Origin: Paramyrothecium sp. XJ0827
Lineage: Eukaryota > Ascomycota > Sordariomycetes > Hypocreales > Stachybotryaceae
Length of the DNA stretch: 64,000 bases
NCBI GenBank assembly: GCA_020881915.1
Contig: JAJFPB010000008.1
Span: 1,736,001-1,800,000 of the forward strand
Direction of reading: 5' to 3'
The notes beneath the pieces were generated by a model. That model searched no databases and was not told the origin of the DNA. It saw only the letters and a program-made list of their open reading frames with translations. Position numbers and translations under genes: made by a program. This document shows, piece by piece, positions 45,314 through 56,293 of the stretch. Numbering within the stretch: the stretch's first letter is position 1; every line of letters starts with the position of its first letter.

Positions 45314-47429
45314 TGTGAGACCCCGAGTGTCGGTGAGACTGGTAATTGTCTGGGTACCCTTGGCAAAATATCACCTTGCTTCGCTTGAATTCGCACAAAT
45401 AAGCACCCACGAGTCCTGATTGCCCCTTGACCTGGACATAGCAGTATTTTGGGGACTGAACAAGCGCTCACTTTATATACGGCGGGGAAGGGATTATCAT
45501 CAAGTAACAACAACGGTTATCTGACCTTATCCTCGATTAAGTCCTAGCGAACCAGTTATCCGAATCTGGAAACTCCATATTCAGGCACTGGAAGCACTAA
45601 GAGTGGCTTGGCAAGCCAGCCGGTTGCGGTCGGTGTACACGCCGTCAGCATTTTGAGTATGGATCGCTCTTATCAGCCAACCGGGGTGGCTCATCGACTC
45701 CGCAGTGCCTCCCCTCATTATGGACATCAGACGTGACCCCCGAGAACCCGAAGCCATGGGGAGCGGGGGAAACATTGGACCTAGTGGAGGAGCAACAACA
45801 ACACTGTCGTTTGAGTGCGAAGGAACCATCCTTCAGAAGGTATTTGAACAGCCGACTACGCGAGCTTCGTTGCGCGCCATCATCTTATATCAGGCTCAAA
45901 CGCGCGTTGACAAAGCCAACCCAACAGCAACATGAGATAACATGTTTGAATGAGTAGGCTTGGCGTGTCCCGCGTAGCAATTTCAAGGGCCACTGTGGCA
46001 TGACGTACAGCCGAGATCCACCAAGCGGTGCCTTTGTAATGGTCCTGGATAGCGCATACTTATGCAGACCAGGTTATTCGTGGCCATGATAAGCAGATAG
46101 CGAAATTAAGAGGAGCGCGCTATTTCCAGTAGCTCGGTTCTTGGGATGCTGGTGGCAGATAACGACTAAGCTAGGCTAATAATGCCTCCGACACGAGCTA
46201 ATCGAGCCAGAGAACGGCTGAGGACGAATAGATAAAGACGAGCCCTTCATACCCCTGACCCCGGATTCCTTTTAGACGTGCGGGGCGTCGGATGATATCG
46301 TTTAGACGAAGATATCGATCAATATTTTATCCACCCACGACCGCAGCGACGGTAACTGGCATGACTAAATTACTCTCGGGAGCATCCGGATGTAACATGC
46401 CTCAGTTCCTGGAGGGAAAATTACCACGTGGTTGTCAAGCTAATACCATGCTGGAGAGGGAAACACATGTTTCCGACCCCTTGCACTCCCGCCACTAGAA
46501 TGCCAAGGCATGTCTTCCGCAAGCGTTATTTTCAGGGCAATCACAATGAGATAGGATGAAGGACCAATCTGCTTCTCGGCGCTACTTATCAGTTCGTCAC
46601 CAGCGCAAAGTCGGTGCAGTGTGTGCTTGTTGTAGTTCTCGTTACCAATTGTATCAACATGGCTCTGTTAGCTCAAATGTCAAGATTCAGCAAGGTTTTT
46701 GCTCTAAAATTTGGCAAACCGATCAAGCCCCCTAGTTGAAACAGAAAACACGCATTGAAGGCCAAGTCAAAGTCAAACCTGCAAAGTGATGGCCGTTGTT
46801 CTATCCGCTGGTCTGAGGCCTCTACATTTTTCATTTGCGCATCACCTCCATGTTTCGCGAGTTGAGCGAACAACCACCGAGGACTACCGAACCCTTGATA
46901 CCCCGTCATCATTTATCGTCGGCTATCGAGAAATCACAGGTTGCATGGCCTCACCCTTGGCCGCCAACTTTTACCATGCTTAGACGCGGAGTAAAACTCG
47001 GGGCCGGAGACGATTCTGTATGACCCAGCGCATCTCGTAATTGGCCGCGGGTTTAGCTTTTTCCGAGACAATCGGGCTTCGACAGGTCCCTGCAAGCATT
47101 ATGCGGGGAACTCAACATCAACAACCTCGTTTGTATTTATTTTATGAAACATTCTCGGCTGAGACGAATCGAAAAGTCTGGTCACATTAGAAGGTGGCAG
47201 TTTGGTTTGGCTGCTGTTGGCTAGCTTCTTGGCTGACACGCATTCGTCTTACAGTCGCGCGAAGACCAAGTTCCAGCTCCAGCTCCAGCTTCAGGTCGCG
47301 TTGCGGCACTGGAAGGGCGACGAATCCACACAAAAGGAAAATATTGGGATACTTTGGCAGCCTATTTTGACGGGGAATCGATAATCACAATATCCCTAAC
47401 GCGCTGTTGCAGGAACCACCAGGGCGGAA
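45314..47429. other. Shared upstream region, 2.1 kb, no gene recognised
   Basis: Between the divergent amidase and MFS genes. ORFs are under 85 codons with no resemblance to proteins. A short CCAGCTCCAGCTCCAGCT repeat lies near 47271-47290. Confidence 0.5.
45472..45479 (-). promoter_or_regulatory. Putative TATA box of the amidase gene
   Basis: TATATAAA on the minus strand, about 160 bases upstream of the ATG at 45313. Confidence 0.4.
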
Positions 47430-48774
47430 ATGGATATTTCAGATGAGAGAACACCATTGCGCCGGCAAGGCAACACACACAGCAGCTTTAACTCACCGGG
47501 TTCCTCGGACGATAGAGCACAGCCATCATCTCTTATCCATCTCAAAGTTGCATCGGCTGCCTTTTCGTTCATCATCCTAGGGTTTTTCACCTCGAGCACC
47601 GGTGCTTTGCTTCCGTCATTTGAGCAGCATTATGACCTGAGCGACCGCCAAGCCTCATACGTGTTTCTCTTTGTAGTTGGAGGCTACGTGCTCGGAGCTC
47701 AGTTCAACGACTTCATTCATTCCAAGTTGGGACAGAGAGGCGTTGCCATTCTAGGTCCTACAGCGCATCTTCTTTCTGTGTCTGGAGCTTCCCTCCATCC
47801 GCCGTACCCTGTTCTATTAATACTCATTGCTGTTGGCGCATTTGGAACCGGGACTTTGGATGGTTCTTGGTCGTCGTGGGCGGGGGCGCTGGATAAAGCC
47901 AGCACTATCTCTGGCCTTCTCCACGGGGCATTCTCAACTGGTGCAGCAGTTGGTCCAGCTTTAGTTGGGGCGCTATTGTCCACTGAGCAGGGTAAATGGT
48001 ATCAATGGTACTACTTGCTAGTCAGTCAATCAACAGTGTTTCCACTTCTTTTGCTCCAGGCTAATCAATGTTATGTAGACAGCGGCATCCGTCATTGAGC
48101 TTGTGTGCTTGGGCTATGCATTCAGAGCTGAACGTGCGGAGGTATACCATCAGACCCTAGCCCACAGCCCTGGCAGTGCTACCATCCATGGGGCCTTGAG
48201 ATACCGCGTAGTATGGGCTTGCGCTGTCTACCTACTTGCTTATGTGGGCTTCGAATCTGCTATATCAGGCTGGGTTGTTGTTTTCATGGGCAGGCAGCGC
48301 CATGCTTCCCGCTTCTTGGCAAGCCTTTCCTCCTCTGGATATTGGGGTGGTATGTCCATCGGACGCCTAGTGTTGGGTGCTCTAGCCGACCGTTACGGGC
48401 TGAAGCGAGCAGTTACTGCATATCACGTAGTAGCACTTTGTCTTGTTCTTTTATTCATAGCAGTCCGAGGAGCTATTGTCTCAACACTTCTCATGGTCTT
48501 ACTGGGTATTGCATGTGGCCCGCTGTTTCCGTCGGCCATCGTCTACTTGGTGTTGAGACTGCCCATTGAGTACCACGTTGTAGCGGTCTCAACAGTTTGC
48601 TCCATGGGCCAAGTAGGCGGCGCTTTGCTTCCTACTCTCATTGGCCTCGTTGCCGATGTTGTGGGCTTGCAGGTGTTCCAGGGAATCATATTTCTCCAGC
48701 TAATGATCGTCGCAGCATGTTGGATAGTATTGATATTGGAACGAACTAGCCGCAGCGATCCTCTACATGAATAG
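47430..48774 (+). CDS. MFS transporter (Bsc6-like, short form)
   Basis: Exons 47430-48020 and 48079-48774 encode 428 residues with about 11-12 helices. A short cytosolic head (about 35 residues) precedes AAFSFIILGFFTSSTGALLP. The loop 8-9 signature is seen in IGRLVLGALADRYGLKR. The protein resembles fungal carriers related to yeast Bsc6 rather than drug or sugar transporters, so the substrate is unknown. The donor is GTCAGT (non-optimal), with branch CTAAT and acceptor TAG. The join YLL-TAASVIELV is in phase 0, and the 58-base intron length is normal. Confidence 0.87.
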
Positions 48775-49683
48775 ATACTCAGGGGGAAACTGTGGAAGTT
48801 TAGAAACAAGCTGCACTATGCAGCTGAGTATTGGCTATAGAGTAGGCTATGGATCTAAAAGATAGACGGCTACTGAGCGCTATAGACATGTGTGTTTACC
48901 GATGAAGACCCATACGCAAGAATCCCAAGCACGTGTTGGGAAATGGAGAAGGAGGCATATGACGAACCATGCATTTCCTGTAGAATATTCTTTAGAACAA
49001 ATGGCATCAACTTACGATGGATGCCAAAGTGCCTGCTGGAGCCGATGTTCCCCCGTATTCTGCAATAGAGACCGGGATTACCAACAGTCATTTCTGCGGT
49101 CGACTTCCATTGGAAGGTTCTTCATGACTGCAAGTTCTAGTTTTCCCTACTTTAGATTCCAAGCAGGGGACAGATATCACCCGTCCCTCCACTATCGAAC
49201 ATCCTTGCTTGCTTGATACCCGATTCTGCTTGTGAGAGCAATGTTTATCAATCACCGGCTTAATACTTGGACAGATCTAAAACAAGTTGTGAGGAGTTTG
49301 CAGGACGAACCTTTGCTATGAACGGCGAATTTCTGGTTTTCTATCATCCAGTAATGTCGAAGCAGCGCCAGGCTCTCCACTATCTCGATTTTCCCTAATA
49401 ATGAAGGATAGTTTATGCACAACCTGGGCAATCAGCGGTCATCGAATCTTGCCACAACATCAAACAGCAAAGTCACCCTAAGGACCAAGTCTTGGACAGA
49501 GGTCATGATCCCTGCTGCGAAACCCCGCCGATAACATACTAAAAGCCAAATATCATTCAAGTTTTCGGACTTAGACAGGTTTCCGATGATACTATGGTGA
49601 GGCAATATTTGAAACTTCGTAAATTGTCAAATCTCTAAATATAGATGCAGCAGTCGAATTTAGCACTACATGCGGCACTTAAA
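48775..49683. other. Intergenic between convergent genes
   Basis: About 900 AT-rich bases downstream of both the MFS and metalloprotease genes. Nothing recognised. Confidence 0.5.
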
Positions 49684-50675
49684 TTACTGGCGATAGGCCT
49701 GCCAAGCGCTGTGCATGCGTTCTTCCTGGCCTAGTGTGAATTCCTCCCAGCAAGTGTCACCAGAATAATCCATAAAATTCTGGATAGGGTCGAGGCCAGG
49801 AAGATTGGGGCAAGTATCAGGCCACGGACGGCCCTCTTTCGGAGCGCAGCCACGGGTCAGGGTTGCCTGAGCCGGGGTGTCATCAACAGAGTCTCCGCCA
49901 GTGCAGCCTCCCTGGAAGGTGTGGAACAGGTTCATCCAGTGCCCAATCTGAGAGAATTGTTAGTCATTGATCATTCTTCATTTTCCCCGCGGAAGAAGCG
50001 TACCTCGTGGACCAGAATACCGCCAAGATGATAGGGCACGCCAAGAAGACCGCCAGGTACACTGCCGCCGAGGACAATGCAGCCGTCGTTGAAGAAGGTG
50101 GTTGAGCCTGGTGTCGCAGCTCGGGGGAACGGGCACTGGCCTCCCAAGCCGTTGGGCAGAGACTTGTGGAAGTAAACGTTCAGATCCGAATACGAACCCT
50201 TGCGAAGAGCTCTCTTCATTGCTGTGCCATCACTACCGACAGCCCATCTAGAGTTGATGGTGTAATCGGTGTCGACTAAGTTAAACGTAAACCCGTGAGG
50301 TCCGTACGCATCGTTAATCTTCTGGAGCTGTGCCTCCAAACTTTCGGTCTGTCATGGTATGCTAAATTAGCTTTCGACCGAAATCCGAAGGAAGACAATT
50401 TCCCTTACGGTGAGGTATCCCCCTTCAACAGTGGTCGCATCAGCCAGAACGTGAAAGTAGGTGTCAACAGAAATGGTCTGCCTCTTGACAGGCGCTGACC
50501 CAGTTCGTAGGAGGCGCTCTTGCTGGAGGAACTCTTTTGCAACCTGCTGTTGTTCTTCTGTGGGTTCGGGATTACCACAAAGCTGGGTGATTTTCCCAGG
50601 CTGATTGACAGGGCTGCCAATGACCAAAGCAGCTGTGCTTGTCAGGAGGAAAAGGGTTCTTGAAAATGCACGCAT
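49684..50675 (-). CDS. Secreted M43-type (pappalysin-like, MEP1) metalloprotease
   Basis: Three exons (50675-50409, 50348-50004, 49947-49684) encode 291 residues. A signal peptide (about 1-20) and a short propeptide ending near SAPVKRQ (Kex2-type Lys-Arg) precede the catalytic domain. VDTYFHVL opens it. The zinc site is HEIGHWMNLFH (His203, Glu204, His207, His213), formed across the second intron, followed by TFQGGC. The Met-turn region reads DPIQNFMDYSGDTC. This matches fungal MEP1-type proteases of M43B, which degrade proteins outside the cell. The family Gly before the third His is Asn210 here. Introns: GTAAGG to CAG and GTACGC to CAG. Confidence 0.93.
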
Positions 50676-52093
50676 GATGGGCAAATGTTCTCCGGAATCA
50701 AGCTTTGGAACTTCCTTCGATCGTCAGGATGTCAGCTTCGCTTCGCCTTTTCTAAGCTCTGAGGCTTATTGGCTTCTTATAATAATTCCGCATTGGAGCT
50801 CAGAGCCTCGCGTCACCGCACACGCTGACGTGAGGCTCGGTTCGGAGATGTGCCGATTCGCGACCTGCCTTTTAAGGTGAGCCGTGTCAGACCTGTCCAA
50901 TCATTTTCGCTTGCTTCGACTGGGGAAGCGCAGTGCTCCAATGACCCGCACCGAGGTCGGCAGTTCATCGACAACGTTGGGATCAGGTGTTCTGTGCCAG
51001 GAATAAGCGACGAGTTAAGCCCTCATGCTAGGCTTGGCTCCCATCTACCTGCCCAAAACGACAAAACGCAGGGGTCAAAACTGGGGACAGCATTGCACCT
51101 TAGAGGTCAAGAGATGTGAATACGAGATACATCTCATTCTTGGCGACCCGGGTCTATCATAATCGCATTTGCCCATCGCTACTACCTTCTATCTTTGTAT
51201 AGGACTGTATGTATTTTGACTGGTGCCATCGCCCTCTGCCAATTTGTTATCAGAACCACGGTCAGTAAACCATTCCTTGCCAGTAGAAAGAGATAGAGTT
51301 ATTAGTGGAGCCATTTTCAGCAGTTTGAATTGATGTCATATGCATTTGTGTCGAAGCGCGGTTGTCCAAGTTTCTTGACGGAAATCTCATCGGAGCAGAC
51401 ACGACTTCGAACTGTACTTACAAATTTCTCCGCAGAGTTTCAGCTGGCGACGGCATGATCTAAAACTTGCTTAGGGTTCCTTATCTTGGTCCATCAGGAA
51501 TGCATCATGCAGTGTTATCGCATATAGGCCTTGAGCTTTTTCGCATCTGTTAGGTAGTTTGGCGGTGCTTGCTTGCCATTTGGACTCAATGCGCTGAGCT
51601 AGTTCCTGGTATTACAGGTGTTTGGCGTTGTAATTATTGCACAGCTCACAACCTGCGTGTTTTTTTTTAATCATCTTAAAATAGTCTACAGTGCGCGAGG
51701 GACAAGTTCGATTTGAGGCCGAGGAAAGACACATTGGTTTATCGACTCAATACGATGCACTAAAGACGTTTTGATTCGGTATACATGATGTCTGAAAGGT
51801 TTTAGTCGGAAAAAATGATTGGTTTTTTAGACACATAGATTGGTGAAATAATAAATTTCCTCGCAATGATTGTATTGAACATTCTTGTGACTTGGGGTTT
51901 GGATCAAGGATGAGATAAAAATTCCAAACTCATCGATTGTAGACTCGAGATTGTCCAAATTGTCCAGACCGCGACCCTGTCTGTCGTTTAACAGTCTCCA
52001 CAAAACTCGACACGGTTCCTGCCCGTAGCCCTAGCTCCCACAAAGATTTCAGCCTATGTAGTCTCTGGCGATAATTTTTCCGTTGGTGATCTC
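50676..52093. other. AT-rich intergenic, no gene recognised
   Basis: About 1.4 kb, notably AT-rich at 51100-51950 and without ORFs. It holds the metalloprotease promoter at the left and the 3' end of the nuclease gene at the right. Confidence 0.5.
50776..50781 (-). promoter_or_regulatory. Putative TATA box of the metalloprotease gene
   Basis: TATAAG on the minus strand about 100 bases upstream of the ATG at 50675. Confidence 0.35.
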
Positions 52094-53134
52094 TTAAGAT
52101 TGTCCCCCTCGAGCATAACGGCTAGCCATCTGCCTCTTGGACCTTTCACGCTCCTCGTTGGGAAGCTTGTCGACCATCTCAGGCTCGCGAATGTGTAAGA
52201 GAGCAGTGTAGTTGGCCATCCGAGGCTCGTCAAGCATGGCACTACGTTTCCTGGCAGGAGGATCCACGTCGTCTCCGGTTTCACCATCGATGCACCTGAC
52301 TGTAGTCGAGGCGTCAATATCCCACTGACAAAAGATGTTTTCGTCAGGAAAGAAATGGACACCGTTGAATTCAGTTCCGTCGCAAGAACCCGCTGTTGGG
52401 GTAGCAGAGGGGTCACACCATGGACTTCGGAATACCTGGTTAGTGATAGAACTGTAATACGAGAAGAAGACTCTCGAAATAGACGAAGTTCTCTTTGGCA
52501 AACAGCCTAGTTGTGGACAGGGTTGGGCTCATTACTCACATTCCGTTGGTATCCTGCAGAGCAAGCTCAAACTCGTCTCCATCATTCAAGCCGTTGTACA
52601 GTTGCCTGACCTTTCCGCCTTGGCCTACGAAAACGAAATGCATTAGTCTTACTCGATGAGTCCAAAACGTGACAGAAAGAATAAATTTACTTCTCTGCTC
52701 GGCGAGAGGGACACATAGAACACTGGCGCCATCTCCAAAGGGAGTCCGACCACCCTGCTCCAGACTTGCAAAAGGGAACTCGTCGGGCGAGGTATTAGTT
52801 GCGTCCCCGATGCCGAGACCACTGGGTGGACAGGTCTCAGGGTTATGCGTGGCTCCGCAGTCAATGCGTCGCTGGTCAGGATCACCGTTGGCCCTGGAAG
52901 GCGTGTAAAAGGTTTGATCAGGATGGACGCAGACTAGAAATAAAAACATTAACATGAGCATGCAAAGCTCTAACAGTCCTTAGGTATTCTAGTATCAGTT
53001 GTAGACTTACTTTGCCAATAGCAAATATTTTGACAAATGTTGAAGTTGTTGTTGCAGCTGTACGACCTGATGGGACGTTGACAGTGGACAAGGGCAAGGC
53101 CAGAAAGTCCGAAGAGGAGTACTGTAGAATACAT
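52094..53134 (-). CDS. Secreted NucA/NucB-type deoxyribonuclease-like protein
   Basis: Four exons (53134-53011, 52933-52691, 52624-52540, 52451-52094) encode 269 residues. The signal peptide is about 1-18 (MYSTVLLFGLSGLALVHC). The core SPDEFPFASLEQGG (Asp92, Glu93) is the hallmark of the NucA/NucB nuclease fold. It is followed by VLCVPLAEQRSQGGKVRQLY, in which the Gln-Gly pair after the Cys strand also matches. Cys-rich flanks suggest disulfides. The protein would cut extracellular DNA; this family is common in bacteria and scattered in fungi. The last intron is placed at the TTACAG because only that acceptor keeps the exon 4 frame. The C-terminal 60 residues are Arg/Lys-rich and disordered. 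Confidence 0.82.
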
Positions 53135-54201
53135 ATTGGAAAATAAGATTGATGAGCGTTCTTGCAAAAAAGAAGATGGCAAAGAGCTGATTGCAAAACG
53201 AGATCAGACAAGACGAGGTGAACAGGAATTGATGAGGATACTGAATACTAGTCAATCGAGCTGGCCAGACTCGTTATTTATGAATACTCGACATGTATAA
53301 CCCCTTCTGCACTGCCGCATGTCAACTCGGTGCGATTTCATCCACTTGCTCCCAAGAGCTGCGCAGCGCAGTAACCCCTTCGAAAACCTCGATCGATATT
53401 GAGGATCTTAGAAATCCGTGACAGGATTCTGTTGTCTCGGGAAGCCGCGCAACTGGGGGGTCACCGGAGCATCTGGATCGACAGTCGGAACTTAACAAAA
53501 CCCCAATAGGATTCTTTATTTTTAGCAAGTTACGTATTTCGGTGACTCGCCGAGGACTATGATCGAGATTTCGAACTTGACCAAACTCATGATAGGATGC
53601 TTCCACATTGCACAATTGGTACGGTTCAGCCCCGATACAGTCAGATGGTCACAGCTCAACCATGGTGTAGATCTTTGTATGAGCGAGGATTACAATGGGT
53701 GGTTTCACAGACACTAAATGAGGCTGAGACATCCGCCCTTTTGTGGTCATCTTGATCATAATGACGAAATTCGATTTCGTTTAAGGATGCCTTGCCTTGG
53801 GGGCGGAACAATGGGAATGCTGAACGTATTCAAGAGGTATTCCTTACGGAGTTCTCACAGCCGCTGGGTGACTCCAGACGCCGTATCTGCTGACTGGATG
53901 ATCATCTGGTATTGCAATTTTTCTACACCTAAGCCAGCTTCTATATTTATTCCAAATTCCACAATCTGATTCGGTTGTACTACGGGCCGCGAATATTACA
54001 CGTGCAAAACGTCATCTGTCACACGTGAGGGGCAAACAGAAAGCTACCGCCCCCAAAGCCGCCCGACGGGCCTTTCTCCTCAACCGTGGTAAGATATAAG
54101 CAATGTATAAAAAGTACCTTCTGATCAGGCTCAGAAGGATTGTCTCTTCTCACCAAGTCCACATACCACTGCAAAGTGACGCATAGCAACAACGGTTCAC
54201 A
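53135..54201. other. Shared upstream region of divergent genes
   Basis: About 1.07 kb between the nuclease gene (minus) and the DUF6924-like gene (plus). No coding frame of note. Confidence 0.5.
54106..54112 (+). promoter_or_regulatory. Putative TATA box of the DUF6924-like gene
   Basis: TATAAAA in CAATGTATAAAAAGTACC, about 96 bases upstream of the ATG at 54202. Confidence 0.5.
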
Positions 54202-54780
54202 ATGACGAGTTTGAACGACAATTCACCTGTCTTTTGCACTGCGGAAGTGCCGGCTGATCTCCTTACGAAGTTCTTCGAGGAGGCTTACAGCCCGAGCGAA
54301 CTGGTCGATGAGCTTGGCGCCGATAATGTGGATATTGGTACATTTACAACTAGTGTTCTCAAGTAATAGAAGTGGTAGACTAACCGACTTATTAAATTTG
54401 CAGGCATTCTCATTAATACGGACAATCTATCCACTATCACCAAACCTACCTTACCACCAGTACCCGAGCAGTCGTCTTGGCCTTTCAAGGACAAGTCCCC
54501 CACAGAAGTCTGGGACTTCGCCCAGGATAATATCAAGTACCCGCCTATCTACAATAGAGCATTGGCCATCCTAGATGACCAGACTGTCAAGGATAAGGAA
54601 ACTTGCCTGCTCCTGACGCGACGTAGCCTACCTAAGGATAACCAGCCGGAGCTTATCATGGTCCGTTCGGACTTCAAGTCGGCCCTCATGATCCTGAATA
54701 TTAGAAACTTAGCAATTGCTGGTGACGAGCACTTTGAGCAGACGGATTCGGATGGGATCATCCGGTACTCCCAAGGCTGA
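54202..54780 (+). CDS. DUF6924-like small protein
   Basis: Exons 54202-54337 and 54404-54780 encode 170 residues without signal peptide. ILINTDNLSTIT, RALAILDDQT and LIMVRSDFKSALMIL fit an alpha/beta fold. The pattern of a TDN strand, a DD turn and a late RSDF strand recalls the uncharacterised DUF6924 family of bacteria and fungi; that assignment is tentative. The donor GTACAT is weak, but the join (G-GC giving Gly before ILINTD) keeps frame and a CTAAC branch is present. It lies 494 bases upstream of the small secreted protein, on the same strand. Confidence 0.7.
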
Positions 54781-55274
54781 CCGACGGGCCGATGGCTTGG
54801 CAATGTGGCGTAGGGCATGAGTTTGTGTGCGGAGGATCAAGGATGAGAGCAGATCTTACAATAGTTTTCCCCAAAATGCCATTTTCATTCTCAGCTTACT
54901 TCCCTCCTTTGGATCGGCACATTGCCGCCTGGAAACCTCCAATTCTGACGTCACGGTGTGGCTCGGTGAAGGTCGAAGTATTACATGCGCATGGGCAGCT
55001 TGGCGTTGCGGGCTGAATAGGCATTTCTGTCATGGATGGCGTAGCGATGTTCCCGGTTAGATTTGGAGATGCTGTAGTCGACATTGGTGGCCAGCCACAT
55101 GTGGCTTGGAATTGAGACAGTGTGTTGTACTCTCGAACAGTATATAAACCACCACGGATCTGAGAACACAACCAATGTATTCAGCATTCAAATCACCTGA
55201 GCCATTCTTATTCCTCACTCTTCCAATTCACTCTTGACTCTTGAACCACCATCGGCGTATCAACAGTCATCATC
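54781..55274. other. Intergenic with promoter of the small secreted protein
   Basis: About 490 bases; a TATA box lies at 55141. Nothing else is recognised. Confidence 0.5.
55141..55148 (+). promoter_or_regulatory. Putative TATA box of the small secreted protein gene
   Basis: TATATAAA, 134 bases before the ATG at 55275, a strong match to consensus. Confidence 0.55.
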
Positions 55275-55595
55275 ATGAAGTCTCAAGTCTTGTTTTTGTC
55301 CGCCGCCTCCCTCCTTCCTTTCGCCACTGCTGCTCCTGCAACCCAGGTCTCTCGCAAAGCGACCATTCCACGGGAGCTCCGTCCACGCCCGGGCAACGAC
55401 AAACGCCAGGACGAGTTCGACTGGGAGTTTAGCGTCTACCAAAATCAGCGATGCTCTGGCGTGAGGAACACCTACAATGGGAACGGCAACACCGATGGCT
55501 GCCAGACTGGCATCCTGAACGGCTCCTTTCTTGGCTATACTAACGCCGTTACTCGGGAAGGATGTAAGTTACAAAATCCATCTTTTTCTTCCTTG

Positions 55596-55632
<37 letters not shown>

Positions 55633-55853
55633 TTCTATCTTTCTTTACTTTGTATTCTATTTTTGTCCTATGATAGCTTCTCGTTAATTCCTCTTTACTA
55701 ACGAACAACGCAGGTACCGTCTATATCTATGCGAATGATGTTTGTGACCCGGTAGCGATCATTGATACTTTGACGACTGGTGCGCCGGACGGGTGTCAGG
55801 TTCCTGTGATTGAGACGACGGATGCGTTGTCCTGGGACGCTTATTGCGATTAG
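55275..55853 (+). CDS. Small secreted cysteine-containing protein (effector-like)
   Basis: Exons 55275-55563 and 55714-55853 encode 142 residues. A signal peptide (about 1-19, MKSQVLFLSAASLLPFATA) and a propeptide ending at NDKRQDE (Kex2-type Lys-Arg) leave a mature part of about 97 residues with six Cys. Aromatic and Gly/Asn residues dominate (FSVYQNQRCSG, YNGNGNTDGCQTG). No family is recognised. Size, cysteine content and processing resemble fungal effectors or wall proteins. The intron (GTAAGT, TACTAAC branch, CAG) is 150 bases long because it contains a run of 32 T; the split codon forms Cys97. Function unknown. Confidence 0.82.
55598..55629 (+). repeat. 32-base poly-T run inside an intron
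   Basis: Uninterrupted T from 55598 to 55629, within the intron of the small secreted protein gene. Homopolymers of this size are length-variable and error-prone in sequencing. Confidence 0.95.
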
Positions 55854-56293
55854 ATGAGGGAAGCTCCACATATTATACACATCTCATAGGTTTTCTGTTT
55901 TTGTTTTGGTAGAGCTTGTAATTTATGAGAAAATCGTACAGTCATTTCATTGTCCTGGGCTGTTCCTTTGCTGCGAGTGCAAGGTTGTTCAAAAGATTCC
56001 AGGGCTGCCAGAAAGTCGCTGCTGTAGTAGACCGGCGTTTGGCATCGAGGATTAAGATCTTTCTAGTCATCTCCACCCACCAGATACATCATCACTCATG
56101 ATTTGCGCATACGTGTCGTGCAAAGGTGAGCAGACACCAAGGTCAGGTTGGCAGAGCTGAGCCGACACAGAACTGAACATGAGCAGGCATTGTCTTGTAT
56201 AGGCAAATGGTTATTAGAGTGTCTGCTTTGTGGTGTTATTTCAATGGCTATGAAGGGAAGAAGTGTAGCTTTTTATTTGTCTAGACATCTGCG
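55854..56293. other. Intergenic between convergent genes
   Basis: About 440 bases downstream of both the small secreted protein and HET genes. Nothing recognised. Confidence 0.5.
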
